A DNA stretch of 64,000 nt from Chitinivorax sp. B (GTDB lineage Bacteria > Pseudomonadota > Gammaproteobacteria > Burkholderiales > SCOH01). Positions 53,627 to 63,417 of the stretch are shown piece by piece (position 1 is the stretch's first letter; each line of letters starts with the position of its first letter). The notes under the pieces were generated by a model, which saw only the letters and a program-made list of their open reading frames with translations, was not told where the DNA came from and searched no databases. The translations under genes were made by a program, and so were the position numbers. The stretch lies in NCBI RefSeq assembly GCF_005503445.1, contig NZ_SCOH01000009.1, positions 62,001 to 126,000 of the forward strand, in the 5' to 3' direction.

Positions 53627-55357
53627 ATGCCAGCCCCCGGCCCTATTTCAGTCTCCGATCAATCCAAGCCACCTGCTATCGATAGAGCTGGCTCGTCACG
53701 TTTGCCCATATCAAGCACATGGTTGGGATTGCGATCCAGCCATGGCCTGATCCGCTTGCCCGCCATGTTGATCGCGTTGATACCATTGATACCGCTGGGC
53801 GTAGTTCTGGCAGCCTGGGCACAACCGCCCACTGAAGTATGGACCCATCTCGTCGACACCTTGTTATGGGAATTGGTGGGCAATACCGCCTGGTTGGCCA
53901 TCGGCGTTGGCACCGGCACCTTGTTGCTGGGAGTCGGCCTGGCTTGGCTAACCGCCATCTACCAGTTTCCTGGTCAACGATTCTTCCGTTGGGCATTGAT
54001 GTTGCCATTGGCCATGCCGGCATATGTAACCGCTTTCGCCGTCATCGGCCTGATGGAGTTCACCGGGCCGATTCAAACGTTGTTACGCGAATGGTTTGGT
54101 ACCAGTGCATGGTTCCCTCGCATTCGATCGCGAGGTGGCGTGATTCTGGTCATGAGCTTTGCACTGTATCCCTATGTCTATCTGCTGGCGCTGAATGCGT
54201 TTCAAAGCCAGGGACGTCGGGCCTTGGAGGCCGCACAATCCCTGGGGTTATCCAGGGCGCGCGGATTCATCCGTGTTGCACTCCCGATGGCTCGTCCCTG
54301 GATCATCGGCGGTGCCATGCTGGCCATGATGGAGACCCTGGCTGATTTTGGTACCGTCTCCATCTTCAACTACGACACCTTCACCACCGCCATCTACAAG
54401 GCATGGTTCCAGATGTTCTCACTACCAGCAGCCACCCAACTGGCATCGCTACTGGTCGTGGTAGTACTGGCAATGGCCGTGGCCGAACAACGCACCCGTG
54501 GGGACAAGCGCTATACGCAAGCTGGCCGTAGTAACCAACAACATCGTATCAACCTGAACGGCTGGCAGGCCTGGGGAGCCATGTTGATATGTGGGTTGGT
54601 TCTGGTACTGGCCTTCATCATTCCTGCAGCCCAGTTGATCTATTGGGCAGCGGGTATTGCCGCACAGGATCTGGACGAGCGCTATGTCGATTTCGTCCTG
54701 CATTCCATCCTCCTCGCTGGCTTTGCTGCCATATTGGTGGCCGTCTGTGCCTTGGTATTGGCCTATACTCAGCGGCGCCTGAAAGGCCACACCAGCCACT
54801 GGATTGCAAGATTGGCCACCTTGGGTTATGCCATCCCCGGGTCGGTTCTGGCAGTCGGTATCTTCGTCCCGATCGCCTGGCTGGATAACTTGCTGATCGA
54901 TTACTGTCGAAACTGGCTACCTGCTGGAACCCATCAGATTCTCAATGGCACCCTGACCGTCGTCCTACTGGCCTATCTAGCCCGTTTCATGGCGGTGGGG
55001 GCCAGCCCAGTAGAATCCGCCATGCACCGTATTACCCTCAGCCAGGACGAAGCCGCCCGAAGCCTGGGATTGGGTGGACTATCACTGATCCGCCGCATCC
55101 ACTTGCCACAACTGCGTGCAGGCTTGTTATCCGCCATGTTGTTGGTGTTTGTAGATGTAATGAAGGAAATGCCAATTACGTTGATGACCCGCCCCTTCGG
55201 TTGGGACACCCTCGCCATTCGTGTCTTTGAGATGACCAGCGAAGGTGAATGGCAACGCGCGGCCCTGCCCGCCATCGCGTTGGTGCTGGTTGGTCTATTA
55301 CCGGTTTTGCTGTTGATGCAGCAAAGTGAACAACAACCTATACCCCCCCACGCCTGA
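53627..55357 (+). CDS. fbpB: Fe(3+) ABC transporter fused-repeat permease
   Basis: 576 residues from the ATG at 53627 (53624 is a TTG). The protein has about twelve membrane segments in two homologous halves, each with a binding-protein-dependent transport domain. The EAA-type cytoplasmic loops are visible: LEAAQSLGLSRARGFIRVAL, then PMARPWIIGG in the first half and DEAARSLGLGGLSLIRRIHL, then PQLRAGLLS in the second. It is the pore of the ferric-iron importer. Although it lies after a terminator, the small gap before it may contain its own promoter; I did not find one with normal spacing. The next gene begins two bases after its stop. Confidence 0.93.
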   Translation: MPAPGPISVSDQSKPPAIDRAGSSRLPISSTWLGLRSSHGLIRLPAMLIALIPLIPLGVVLAAWAQPPTEVWTHLVDTLLWELVGNTAWLAIGVGTGTLLLGVGLAWLTAIYQFPGQRFFRWALMLPLAMPAYVTAFAVIGLMEFTGPIQTLLREWFGTSAWFPRIRSRGGVILVMSFALYPYVYLLALNAFQSQGRRALEAAQSLGLSRARGFIRVALPMARPWIIGGAMLAMMETLADFGTVSIFNYDTFTTAIYKAWFQMFSLPAATQLASLLVVVVLAMAVAEQRTRGDKRYTQAGRSNQQHRINLNGWQAWGAMLICGLVLVLAFIIPAAQLIYWAAGIAAQDLDERYVDFVLHSILLAGFAAILVAVCALVLAYTQRRLKGHTSHWIARLATLGYAIPGSVLAVGIFVPIAWLDNLLIDYCRNWLPAGTHQILNGTLTVVLLAYLARFMAVGASPVESAMHRITLSQDEAARSLGLGGLSLIRRIHLPQLRAGLLSAMLLVFVDVMKEMPITLMTRPFGWDTLAIRVFEMTSEGEWQRAALPAIALVLVGLLPVLLLMQQSEQQPIPPHA

Positions 55358-55359
55358 CC

Positions 55360-56400
55360 ATGTCGCTTCTCTCACTCAAGCAAATCGCCCATGCCTATAG
55401 CCACCGCCGCATTATTGATGGACTGAGTCTGGAGTTGGCCAAGGGCGAAATCGGCTGCCTGCTTGGCCCTTCCGGCTGCGGTAAAACCACCGTCCTGCGT
55501 TGCATTGCGGGTTTCGAACAGATCGGAGCCGGTGAAATTGAGCTGAATGACCAAACCGTTGCCAGCCCAAACCAATCCTTACCACCACAGCATCGCCGCA
55601 TTGGTATGGTTTTTCAGGACTATGCCCTTTTTCCGCATTTGACAGTTGCGGGCAACGTTGGCTTTGGCCTTCATAGGATGGACAAAAACAATCAGGCACA
55701 GCGAGTAATCGAACTACTGGAAATTGTTGGTCTGAGTAGCTTGTCACAAGCCTACCCCCACCAACTATCGGGCGGCCAGCAGCAGCGTGTCGCCCTGGCC
55801 CGTGCCTTGGCCCCTCGTCCAGAGCTGATCTTGATGGACGAGCCCTTTTCCAATCTGGATGTAGAGCTGCGCAAAAAACTATCTGAAGAAATACGCCAGA
55901 TCTTGAAAGACCAAGGCATGACGGCCATCCTGGTCACCCATGACCAAAGCGAAGCCTTCGCCATGGCCGACCAGATCGGCATCATGCAACATGGCCGCAT
56001 CGAGCAATGGGATACGCCCTATAACCTCTATCACCGCCCTGCCAGCCGATTCGTAGCGGACTTCATTGGCGAAGGCGTCTTCCTCCCCGGCCGGGTGCTA
56101 CGCCATGACCTACTGGAGATTGAATTGGGCGAAATTCGTGGTGAAATGCCGGAGACTTGCTGCTTGGGCTGCACTGCAGACGTACTGGTCAGACCTGATG
56201 ATATCCTGCATGACGACGCCAGCCCAGTAAAAGCCAAAGTCATCAACAAAGCCTTCCGAGGGGCCGAATTCCTCTATACCTTGGAATTGGAAAGCGGTGA
56301 TCAAGTCCTGTCGCTCGTCCCCAGCCATCATAACCACGCCATGGGCGAATGGATTGGTATCAGGCTGGAGATTGACCATGTGATTGCGTTTCAGCGTTAA
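55360..56400 (+). CDS. fbpC: Fe(3+) ABC transporter ATP-binding protein
   Basis: 346 residues. Walker A is GPSGCGKTT (near 38), the signature is QLSGGQQQRVALARAL (near 135), Walker B is ELILMDEPFSNLD, and the switch His is in ILVTHDQSEAF. A C-terminal TOBE-like extension (about 245-345, DVLVRPDDILHDDASPVKAK and onward) marks the FbpC/PotA group. It drives ferric-iron import through FbpB. It starts two bases after fbpB and is the last gene of the operon; only 38 bases separate it from the convergent lipoprotein gene. Confidence 0.94.
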   Translation: MSLLSLKQIAHAYSHRRIIDGLSLELAKGEIGCLLGPSGCGKTTVLRCIAGFEQIGAGEIELNDQTVASPNQSLPPQHRRIGMVFQDYALFPHLTVAGNVGFGLHRMDKNNQAQRVIELLEIVGLSSLSQAYPHQLSGGQQQRVALARALAPRPELILMDEPFSNLDVELRKKLSEEIRQILKDQGMTAILVTHDQSEAFAMADQIGIMQHGRIEQWDTPYNLYHRPASRFVADFIGEGVFLPGRVLRHDLLEIELGEIRGEMPETCCLGCTADVLVRPDDILHDDASPVKAKVINKAFRGAEFLYTLELESGDQVLSLVPSHHNHAMGEWIGIRLEIDHVIAFQR

Positions 56401-56438
56401 ACGGAAAGACGAAAAATTTCCTTTAATTTAGATATTTG

Positions 56439-57224
56439 TTAATTAGCCGGTGCAGGCTGTGGAGGTTTTGTATCTAAACTACTTAGAGGTATCATATTCT
56501 TCGCCAACTCTTTAAGTGCTTCAATGAACTGTTGATCTGTAGAAACAGGCTGGTGAACAATTTTTCCCACATCCATATTAATCAAGGCAGCCACAACAAC
56601 CCCACCTATTAAACCACCAGCAGCACCGACTCCTGCGGCTTGTCCATAGCTTACTCCGCTGCCATTAGAAACACTATTAGCGGTAACACCGCCAACGGCA
56701 CCTCCCAAAGCACCACCAAGCGCGAATGCAACGGTACTGACACCTTGTGACTCAGGACGAGAGACTAAAGAAGCAGAGTTACAGGTCGCGCCCTCAGGCA
56801 TGGTTTTTTTTATGCCATCTTGAGTGGATATATATGTGTAAATATGCGGCGATCCTTTGACGTCTTTTGGCACCCAAATTCCACCATCATAAATTCTTGG
56901 CATGAATGGTGTAGAAGGGTTCTTAGCCCACTCTTCCGGGAAGAAGTAAATTCCACCAGATGGAGCACGGTAGTAAGTACCGTCGGCATCTTCATATTCT
57001 GATATGTAGGGCCCCTTTTGAACCCTAGTTACCCATTTATATTTCAGCAACCCTTTAAATTCATACGTTTCTAGTTGATTTGGATTTTGTATGCATGTGA
57101 TCACATCAGGTCGCTTCAAACTGTCTGGAGTGACTATGGTAGCGCACCCCCCAAGCAGAAAAAGTGCAAAGAATGTTATAAACACTGGGCTGCGCCTAAA
57201 TAAGACCTCTGAAAAAACAATCAT
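56439..57224 (-). CDS. Glycine-zipper lipoprotein of unknown function
   Basis: About 261 residues from the ATG at 57224; a longer start at 57269 is possible but gives two hydrophobic segments before the lipobox. The lipobox is FLLGGC. A soluble middle with several aromatic residues (YEFKGLLKYKWVTRVQKGPY) leads to a glycine-zipper stretch (about 180-225: GALGGAVGGV and AAGVGAAGGLIGGVVVAAL). Proline ends the chain. Glycine-zipper lipoproteins often sit in the outer membrane. The gene is visibly more AT-rich than its neighbours, so it may have been acquired by transfer. No partner gene is present. Confidence 0.7.
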   Translation of the reverse strand: MIVFSEVLFRRSPVFITFFALFLLGGCATIVTPDSLKRPDVITCIQNPNQLETYEFKGLLKYKWVTRVQKGPYISEYEDADGTYYRAPSGGIYFFPEEWAKNPSTPFMPRIYDGGIWVPKDVKGSPHIYTYISTQDGIKKTMPEGATCNSASLVSRPESQGVSTVAFALGGALGGAVGGVTANSVSNGSGVSYGQAAGVGAAGGLIGGVVVAALINMDVGKIVHQPVSTDQQFIEALKELAKNMIPLSSLDTKPPQPAPAN

Positions 57225-57319
57225 ATAAACTCTTATAACGAAGAAAATTGGGAAGTGAATCAGGGACATTGGTATTCTAAGATACCTTTGTTGGAATCAA
57301 AATGTGAAAAATAACGCCA

Positions 57320-59341
57320 TCAAACCTCCGGCCCAAACAACATTTCCTTCAACAACTTCAACCGATCCCGCATCTCTGCCGCTTTTTCAAACTCCAGATT
57401 CTTCGCTGCATCCAACATCTCTTTTTCAACCCGCTTGATCTCTTTGGCCAGTTCCTTCTCATTCAGGTGATGGTAGCCAGCCTGTTTCTGGGCGGCTTTG
57501 AGCTTGGCTGTGGCTTCTTCTGGGTTATAGACGCCGTCGATGATGTCCTTGATGCGCTTATGAACACTTTTCGGCACGATGCCATTGGCTTCGTTAAAGG
57601 CAATCTGCTTGGCACGGCGGCGCTCAGTTTCATCAATGGCACGACGCATGGAGTTGGTGATCTTGTCGGCATAAAGGATTGCCGTACCATGCAAGTGGCG
57701 GGCAGCACGGCCGATGGTCTGGATCAGGCTGCGTTCGCTACGCAGGAAGCCTTCCTTGTCGGCATCCAGAATGGCCACCAATGAGACCTCTGGAATATCC
57801 AGGCCTTCTCGTAACAGGTTGATACCCACTAGCACGTCAAACTCGCCCAGCCGCAAGTCTCGGATAATTTCAACGCGCTCGACGGTGTCAATATCTGAGT
57901 GCAGATAGCGTACTTTGACACCATGTTCATTCAGGTAGTCTGTCAGGTCTTCCGACATCCGCTTGGTCAAGGTAGTGACCAGTACCCGTTCCCCGACTTT
58001 AACGCGGGCATTGATTTCCGACAGCAAATCATCCACCTGCGTACCAACCGGCCGGATATAAATGATCGGGTCGACCAGGCCGGTGGGACGCACCACCTGC
58101 TCTGCCACATGGCTTTGATGGGTTGCTTCGTAGTCTGCGGGCGTTGCCGACACGAAAACGGTCTGCGGCATCAGCGTTTCAAACTCTTCAAACTTGAGTG
58201 GCCGGTTATCCATCGCTGAGGGTAAGCGGAAGCCATAATCCACCAGATTTTGCTTACGTGCCCGGTCACCACGGTACATCCCCCCCACTTGTGGAACAGT
58301 GACGTGTGACTCGTCGATGATCATGATGGTGTTGCGCGGCAGGTAGTCGATCAGCGTTGGGGGGGGCTCACCGAAGCCCCGTCCGGAAAAATGCCGGGAG
58401 TAGTTTTCAATCCCTTTGCAGAAGCCCATTTCATTAAGCATTTCCAGATCGAAGCGGGTACGTTGTTCCAGTCGTTGCGCCTCTACCAACTTATCCTCGC
58501 GACGATAGTATTCCAGTCGTTCTGCCAGTTCAGTCTTGATGGTTTCGATGGCACGCAGCACCGTAGCACGCGGTGTGACATAGTGGCTGGAAGGGAATAC
58601 CGTAAAGCGCCCGACACGTTGCTTGACGTGACCGGTCAACGGATCGAACAGCGCCAGTGATTCGATCTCGTCATCGAATAACGAAATACGCAAGGCCAGT
58701 TCTGCGTTCTCTGCCGGGAAAATATCGATGACATCACCCCGCACCCGGAATACGCCTCGCTTGAACTCCAGTTCGTTCCGTTCGTATTGCATGGTAATGA
58801 GGCGGGTGATGATGTCCCGCTGCGGACGCTTTTCGCCTTCACTCAGGTGCAGAATCATCGCATGGTAATCCACCGGATCACCGATGCCGTAAATGGCGGA
58901 AACGGTGGCCACGATGATGCAGTCAGGCCGCTCTAGTAGCGCTTTGGTGGCCGACAAACGCATCTGCTCGATATGCTCGTTGATCTGCGAATCCTTTTCG
59001 ATGAACAGATCGCGGCTGGGCACGTAAGCTTCTGGCTGGTAATAGTCGTAATACGAGACAAAATATTCCACCGCATTTTCCGGAAAAAACTCACGGAATT
59101 CGGCATACAACTGTGCCGCCAATGTTTTGTTGGGCGCCATCACAATGGCCGGGCGACCGGTACGGGCAATCACATTGGCCATGGTGTAGGTCTTGCCAGA
59201 GCCCGTTACACCCAGCAGGGTCTGGTACATCAGACCATCATTGATGCCCTCTACCAGCTCGTTAATGGCCGTTGGTTGATCACCAGCAGGTGGAAAAGGT
59301 TGATGCAGTCGGTACGGGCTATCGGGAAAAGTCACAACCAC
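57320..59341 (-). CDS. uvrB: UvrABC excinuclease subunit B
   Basis: 673 residues, full length. Walker A is [16 protein letters not shown] (near 45), the damage-probing beta-hairpin is [16 protein letters not shown] (near 95), the DEAD-type motif is [12 protein letters not shown] (near 340), and motif VI is [12 protein letters not shown] (near 540). The C-terminal UvrC-interaction UVR motif ([20 protein letters not shown], then [11 protein letters not shown]) closes the protein. It loads onto damaged DNA with UvrA and positions UvrC. I could not see a CTG-N10-CAG LexA box directly upstream, where an 8-bp hairpin (59373-59402) lies instead. Confidence 0.98.
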   Translation of the reverse strand: MVVTFPDSPYRLHQPFPPAGDQPTAINELVEGINDGLMYQTLLGVTGSGKTYTMANVIARTGRPAIVMAPNKTLAAQLYAEFREFFPENAVEYFVSYYDYYQPEAYVPSRDLFIEKDSQINEHIEQMRLSATKALLERPDCIIVATVSAIYGIGDPVDYHAMILHLSEGEKRPQRDIITRLITMQYERNELEFKRGVFRVRGDVIDIFPAENAELALRISLFDDEIESLALFDPLTGHVKQRVGRFTVFPSSHYVTPRATVLRAIETIKTELAERLEYYRREDKLVEAQRLEQRTRFDLEMLNEMGFCKGIENYSRHFSGRGFGEPPPTLIDYLPRNTIMIIDESHVTVPQVGGMYRGDRARKQNLVDYGFRLPSAMDNRPLKFEEFETLMPQTVFVSATPADYEATHQSHVAEQVVRPTGLVDPIIYIRPVGTQVDDLLSEINARVKVGERVLVTTLTKRMSEDLTDYLNEHGVKVRYLHSDIDTVERVEIIRDLRLGEFDVLVGINLLREGLDIPEVSLVAILDADKEGFLRSERSLIQTIGRAARHLHGTAILYADKITNSMRRAIDETERRRAKQIAFNEANGIVPKSVHKRIKDIIDGVYNPEEATAKLKAAQKQAGYHHLNEKELAKEIKRVEKEMLDAAKNLEFEKAAEMRDRLKLLKEMLFGPEV

Positions 59342-59417
59342 GGCACATTATCCTTAACAAGATTCGCAACATCTGGCTGGAACTGACCCAAACGCCAGCC
59401 AGTCAACCGTCAACTGA

Positions 59418-59804
59418 TCAACAAGTACAACGGTTGCTCCACACAGCCTCAATGTGGTGCCCATCCGGGTCGATTACAAAAGCTGCAAAATAGTCATCAC
59501 CATAATCCAAACGTAAGCCTGGTGAACCATTGTCAATACCGCCATGCAGCAATGCGACGGCATGAAACTGCACGACGGCTGCTGGTGACGGTGCGGCAAA
59601 AGCCAGATGAAACCCATCTCCTGGCGCTTTGGCATTCGCACCACGCAGCTTCAAACAGAACAGGTCTCCACCACCTGACAAGCCATAGCCAATGGCATCA
59701 TCGTCGGTCCATACCCGCTGGTAACCCAAGGCAGACAGCACAGCATCATAAAATGTCGTGGCACGGACCAAATCAGCCACGCCGAATGAAAGGTGATGTA
59801 GCAT
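59418..59804 (-). CDS. VOC (glyoxalase/dioxygenase-fold) family protein
   Basis: 128 residues. The beta-alpha-beta fold opening MLHHLSFGVADLVRATTFYD, then AVLSALGYQRVWTDDDA and the metal-side His/Glu positions (HHLSFGV at the start; DPDGHHIEAVW near the end) are typical of small VOC proteins. Members include lactoylglutathione lyases and resistance proteins, so the reaction is not fixed. It lies between the sensor kinase and uvrB on the same strand; an 8-bp hairpin between the VOC and uvrB genes suggests separate transcripts. Confidence 0.9.
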   Translation of the reverse strand: MLHHLSFGVADLVRATTFYDAVLSALGYQRVWTDDDAIGYGLSGGGDLFCLKLRGANAKAPGDGFHLAFAAPSPAAVVQFHAVALLHGGIDNGSPGLRLDYGDDYFAAFVIDPDGHHIEAVWSNRCTC

Positions 59805-60005
59805 GTTCGCCAGTCAAAAGGTTGTAAATATTAACAGTCTACCATGCAAAGAGAAAAGTACCGTGGTACCAATCATCAACGAGACCACCTCGTCACAAAA
59901 CCTGGCCAACTCCCTTCTGAACCCAGCTGACAGCACCAGTATTGCAAATACGATAGGCGATCAATACCTTCAGCCGGCCCATTGGCATGATCGTAGAGAA
60001 CCAAG

Positions 60006-62081
60006 TCAGTGCACATTGACCTGCTCGGCAACTGGCAGTTTGACCACAAAGCTGGCACCATGTCCCAGCTTGCTATCGCAGTAAACCTCACCACGCATCA
60101 TCTCGGTCAGGCGTTTCACAATCGACAAACCCAGGCCAATAGATTGTTCATCACCCGTTGGCTTGGCCGATAGCCGCGCAAACTTCTGGAATAGTCGAGG
60201 CATTTCGTGTGCTGCAATACCGGGACCTTGATCCTGAACTTCCAGCCGCATCCACTGCACATCACGTCGAGCGCGAATCTGCACCGTAGTCTGTGTTGGC
60301 GAATATTTGATGGCATTTGACAATAGGTTGTCAATAATCTGTGTGAAGGCAAGCTGGTCGACATACACACTCAAGCCCTCCTCCACCTGTACATTGATGG
60401 CAATGGCTTTTGCCTCGGCTTCTGCAGCATAAAGGTCGGCCACATGACTCACCAGTGGGCGGACAGGCAAGCTCTCCATCAATAGATGATAAGTGTCGGA
60501 TTCCAGCGAGTTGATATCGAGCAGGTTGGTAATCAGATGCGACATCTTGCCGGCAATGCTTTGAATACCGCTGAGCTTTTCCAATACCTTCTCTTTTGGA
60601 TAACGATCGAGATTTTCAATGGTGTGCTGGGCCAACCCCTTGATGCCATTGATCGGGCTTTGCAGATCATGGGCTGCGATACCCATGAATTCGTTCTTCT
60701 CGCGGTTCAGGTACTCCAACTGATAATTTTTATCAGACAGTGACTGATTCGCGTGTTCCAGCGCGGCAGTACGCTCTTTCACCAGATCTTCCAGGCGGGT
60801 GCGGTGATTGGCGACCGCATCAGCCATCTCATCAAACTCTTTGGCAAGTTGGCCAATTTCGTCATTACGGTCGGAATGGGTTTTCACCTCAGCATCACCC
60901 CGTGCCAGCGCCCGAATGGCAATCAACAACCCTTGGAGCGGGTTGGTCACCTGTTCACGCAACACCCAACCGACCAGAATCACTTCAATCAGCAACGCCA
61001 TCAGGCCAAACACAATGACAATACTGGCCGACTCCATGGCCTTTTGCTGAATCAGCGCTTTCGGGAAGACGGTGACAAACAACCAATCTGCACCCTTGAT
61101 AGACGATACCGATAGCCAGTATTTACCATCCGCACTTTCCACGAACGGGTTGCGCACCGTTGCTTGTAAGGCAGCACGATAGAAGTCGACCAACTGATTG
61201 TCTTTGCTGGCACCAATGTTGTATTTGCCGTTGACCTTTTCAATCTCCCGCATCTTATCCGGATGGGCAATCAGCATACCGGTACGGCTGACGATCATGT
61301 TGTAGGTGCCAGGCACACTGATGCGATTGGCACGCTCGATCAATTGATCGATCAGCACATCTTGCCCTGCCCCCCCTACATATTTACCCTGAACATCGAT
61401 CGGGGTCACGACCGATACCATCCATTGTTTGGCGGGTGCGTCAAAATACACCCCAGTCCAGAAAGTCTTGCGCTCGGGATTGGCCTTGGGTGTCGCCCCC
61501 ACTTCAGTTTCCAGATCCTCCTCGAACACTTCAACCGATCCACCCCGTGCATAGTTGGTGTCCGGAAGGAACATCACGGTGGCGTCCGACACATTGAGGT
61601 CCAGAAATGCATCGTAGAACTGATTGCGGAACGCCGGCCCCAGCTCGCTGGCCACATCGTAAGCGATCAATACCTTGCGCTTGAATTCATTGGTAAGCCT
61701 GACACGCGGCAAGACTGCCACAGTCGCCTTGTGTTCGAAGTCGTCCTTCTCCACACGCACTCGCCACAAGCCATCGGCATCCTGCTTCATCAGTTCGTGA
61801 AAACGCTTGTCCACGTCTTCATCGTTAGGCAGTTGAAAGCGGCGTACGAACTCGTCCCGCATCAACTTGGTATTGGCCTGGGCGTTCAGAAAAGGTTGGC
61901 TTTCCAACTCACTGCGAGCGGTGACATATTTTTCAAGATAAGTCAGTGCTTCGCGCTGGTAACTCAAATAGGTATAGGTATAACTGATGGCGGTGATCAC
62001 GGCGGTGACCAAACCAATGCGCAGCGCCATCTGACGCATGGCCCGTGCGGACAGCGACTGAATCTTTTTTTGGCGAAGCAT
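60006..62081 (-). CDS. Sensor histidine kinase with periplasmic Cache-type sensor
   Basis: 691 residues from the ATG at 62081; a TTG 27 codons earlier adds a polar leader. Membrane helix 1 is at about 19-39, the large periplasmic double-Cache sensor runs to about 350 (WTGVYFDAPAKQWMVSVVTP, then IDVQGKYVGGAGQD), helix 2 is near 355-378, and a HAMP and coiled coil follow. The HisKA H-box is GIAAHDLQSPINGIKGL (His near 467). The ATPase shows N-box DNLLSNAIKYSP, G1 DQGPGI and G2 GLGLSIVKRL. It should sense a periplasmic small molecule. No response regulator adjoins it, so its partner is elsewhere. Confidence 0.93.
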   Translation of the reverse strand: MLRQKKIQSLSARAMRQMALRIGLVTAVITAISYTYTYLSYQREALTYLEKYVTARSELESQPFLNAQANTKLMRDEFVRRFQLPNDEDVDKRFHELMKQDADGLWRVRVEKDDFEHKATVAVLPRVRLTNEFKRKVLIAYDVASELGPAFRNQFYDAFLDLNVSDATVMFLPDTNYARGGSVEVFEEDLETEVGATPKANPERKTFWTGVYFDAPAKQWMVSVVTPIDVQGKYVGGAGQDVLIDQLIERANRISVPGTYNMIVSRTGMLIAHPDKMREIEKVNGKYNIGASKDNQLVDFYRAALQATVRNPFVESADGKYWLSVSSIKGADWLFVTVFPKALIQQKAMESASIVIVFGLMALLIEVILVGWVLREQVTNPLQGLLIAIRALARGDAEVKTHSDRNDEIGQLAKEFDEMADAVANHRTRLEDLVKERTAALEHANQSLSDKNYQLEYLNREKNEFMGIAAHDLQSPINGIKGLAQHTIENLDRYPKEKVLEKLSGIQSIAGKMSHLITNLLDINSLESDTYHLLMESLPVRPLVSHVADLYAAEAEAKAIAINVQVEEGLSVYVDQLAFTQIIDNLLSNAIKYSPTQTTVQIRARRDVQWMRLEVQDQGPGIAAHEMPRLFQKFARLSAKPTGDEQSIGLGLSIVKRLTEMMRGEVYCDSKLGHGASFVVKLPVAEQVNVH

Positions 62082-62232
62082 GGAGTGTTCCGGGAAGCGA
62101 AGTGGCGCTAGTGTGTCATAACTGATGCGGGTTTCCGAGAGGTGTACGGTCTTTTTTGGCAATCCATCCAGATGTCATCAAATGACTGAGCTAACTCACC
62201 AGCTGAAACCAACCCGTGGATACCACCGTTGA

Positions 62233-63408
62233 TTACTCGTCTGACGCCGTATATTCCTGTCGGCCATAGCCTGCAATCCCCATGGCAGACCGGACCAGCG
62301 CATAGGATACCCAAGGAAGAATTCGCCGCCACCAGGGTACTTGTCGAATCACAGCCAGTTCGATCTGTGCCGAAGATTCCGCCAGTGATTGCATCAGGTC
62401 ATGACGCAGTTCAGCCGCAAAACGGGAATCGCGCACCACCACATTGGCCTCCCGAGCCATCAATAGACTGAATGGATCAATATTGCTGGAGCCGACAGTG
62501 GCCCAGACACCGTCCACCACTGCCACCTTGGCATGCATGAAGCTGCGACGGTACTCCCAGATCTCGATCCCGTTGTCGAGAAAGCTACGATAAAGAGTAC
62601 GTGTGGCGTAATGCAACAACAGGTATTCGACCCGCCCCTGTAGTAATACCACGACCCGGACACCACGGCGAGCAGCAGCAAACAGTGCACGGCGAAATGC
62701 GATACCCGGCAGGAAATAGGCATTGGCAATGACGATTTCACGTCGAGCCCGTTGAACGGCCTGCAGATAGCTCTGCTCAATGGCACGCCGGTGTCGCAGG
62801 TTGTCGCGCACGACCAATGCAGCTTCCATATCCCCCGCAATCATGGTTTCTGCCGGGTAACTTGGCACGATCAGCCAAGGCTGTTTGAATTGTGCCCAGC
62901 ACACCTGCCACCACATGTGACGGACCGCATCATGGATCGATACCAATAACGGCCCCTGCACTCGCACTGCGTAGTCGTAACGAGGTGGTACCTGGTGGGG
63001 TGTATTGCGGTCGTCAATGATGTTGATGCCACCAACAAAGGCAACTCGCGCATCGATCACGGCGATCTTGCGATGCAGGCGGCGCAAGCGGCGCCGCTGC
63101 AATGCCCAGCGGGACAGTTCTGGTCGGAAAAACAATAGCTTGATACCGGCATCCAACATCCGTGCCTGCCAATCAGCTGGAAAATCGCGGGCACCGAAAC
63201 CATCCAGCAGCAACTGGACCTGAACGCCGCGTCGGGCAGCCGAAATCAACGCCTCTGCCACAGGCAAGCCACTGTCATCCAGTTCAAAAATATAGGTTTC
63301 AAGATGAATGGAGTAACGGGCCGCAGCCATCTCCTGCAATAACACAGGGAAGTAGCCATCGCCGTTTTTCAGAAGCTCGATGCGATTACCGTTGTAGTAG
63401 CGCTCCAT
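62233..63408 (-). CDS. clsB: Cardiolipin synthase B-type phospholipase D family enzyme
   Basis: 391 residues with two HKD-type motifs, HRKIAVIDARVAFVGGINII (near 118) and HAKVAVVDGVWATVGSSNID (near 300), each in the N-K-(x4)-D order. The opening NGNRIELLKNGDGYFPVLLQ matches the ClsB group. The enzyme condenses phosphatidylglycerol and related lipids to form cardiolipin. It lies nine bases after an endonuclease/exonuclease/phosphatase family gene, the ybhP-clsB order known from Escherichia coli, which strengthens the assignment. No N-terminal membrane anchor is obvious; the C-terminal WRRILPWVSYALVRSAM may be membrane-associated. Confidence 0.92.
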   Translation of the reverse strand: MERYYNGNRIELLKNGDGYFPVLLQEMAAARYSIHLETYIFELDDSGLPVAEALISAARRGVQVQLLLDGFGARDFPADWQARMLDAGIKLLFFRPELSRWALQRRRLRRLHRKIAVIDARVAFVGGINIIDDRNTPHQVPPRYDYAVRVQGPLLVSIHDAVRHMWWQVCWAQFKQPWLIVPSYPAETMIAGDMEAALVVRDNLRHRRAIEQSYLQAVQRARREIVIANAYFLPGIAFRRALFAAARRGVRVVVLLQGRVEYLLLHYATRTLYRSFLDNGIEIWEYRRSFMHAKVAVVDGVWATVGSSNIDPFSLLMAREANVVVRDSRFAAELRHDLMQSLAESSAQIELAVIRQVPWWRRILPWVSYALVRSAMGIAGYGRQEYTASDE

Positions 63409-63417
63409 CGCCCCAGT

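Noticed and set aside
59342-59417. LexA (SOS) box before uvrB
   Set aside because: No CTG-N10-CAG was found; only an 8-bp hairpin lies there.
61263-62111. Plus-strand open frame of 282 codons
   Set aside because: Antisense to the sensor kinase; the kinase frame carries all the conserved motifs.
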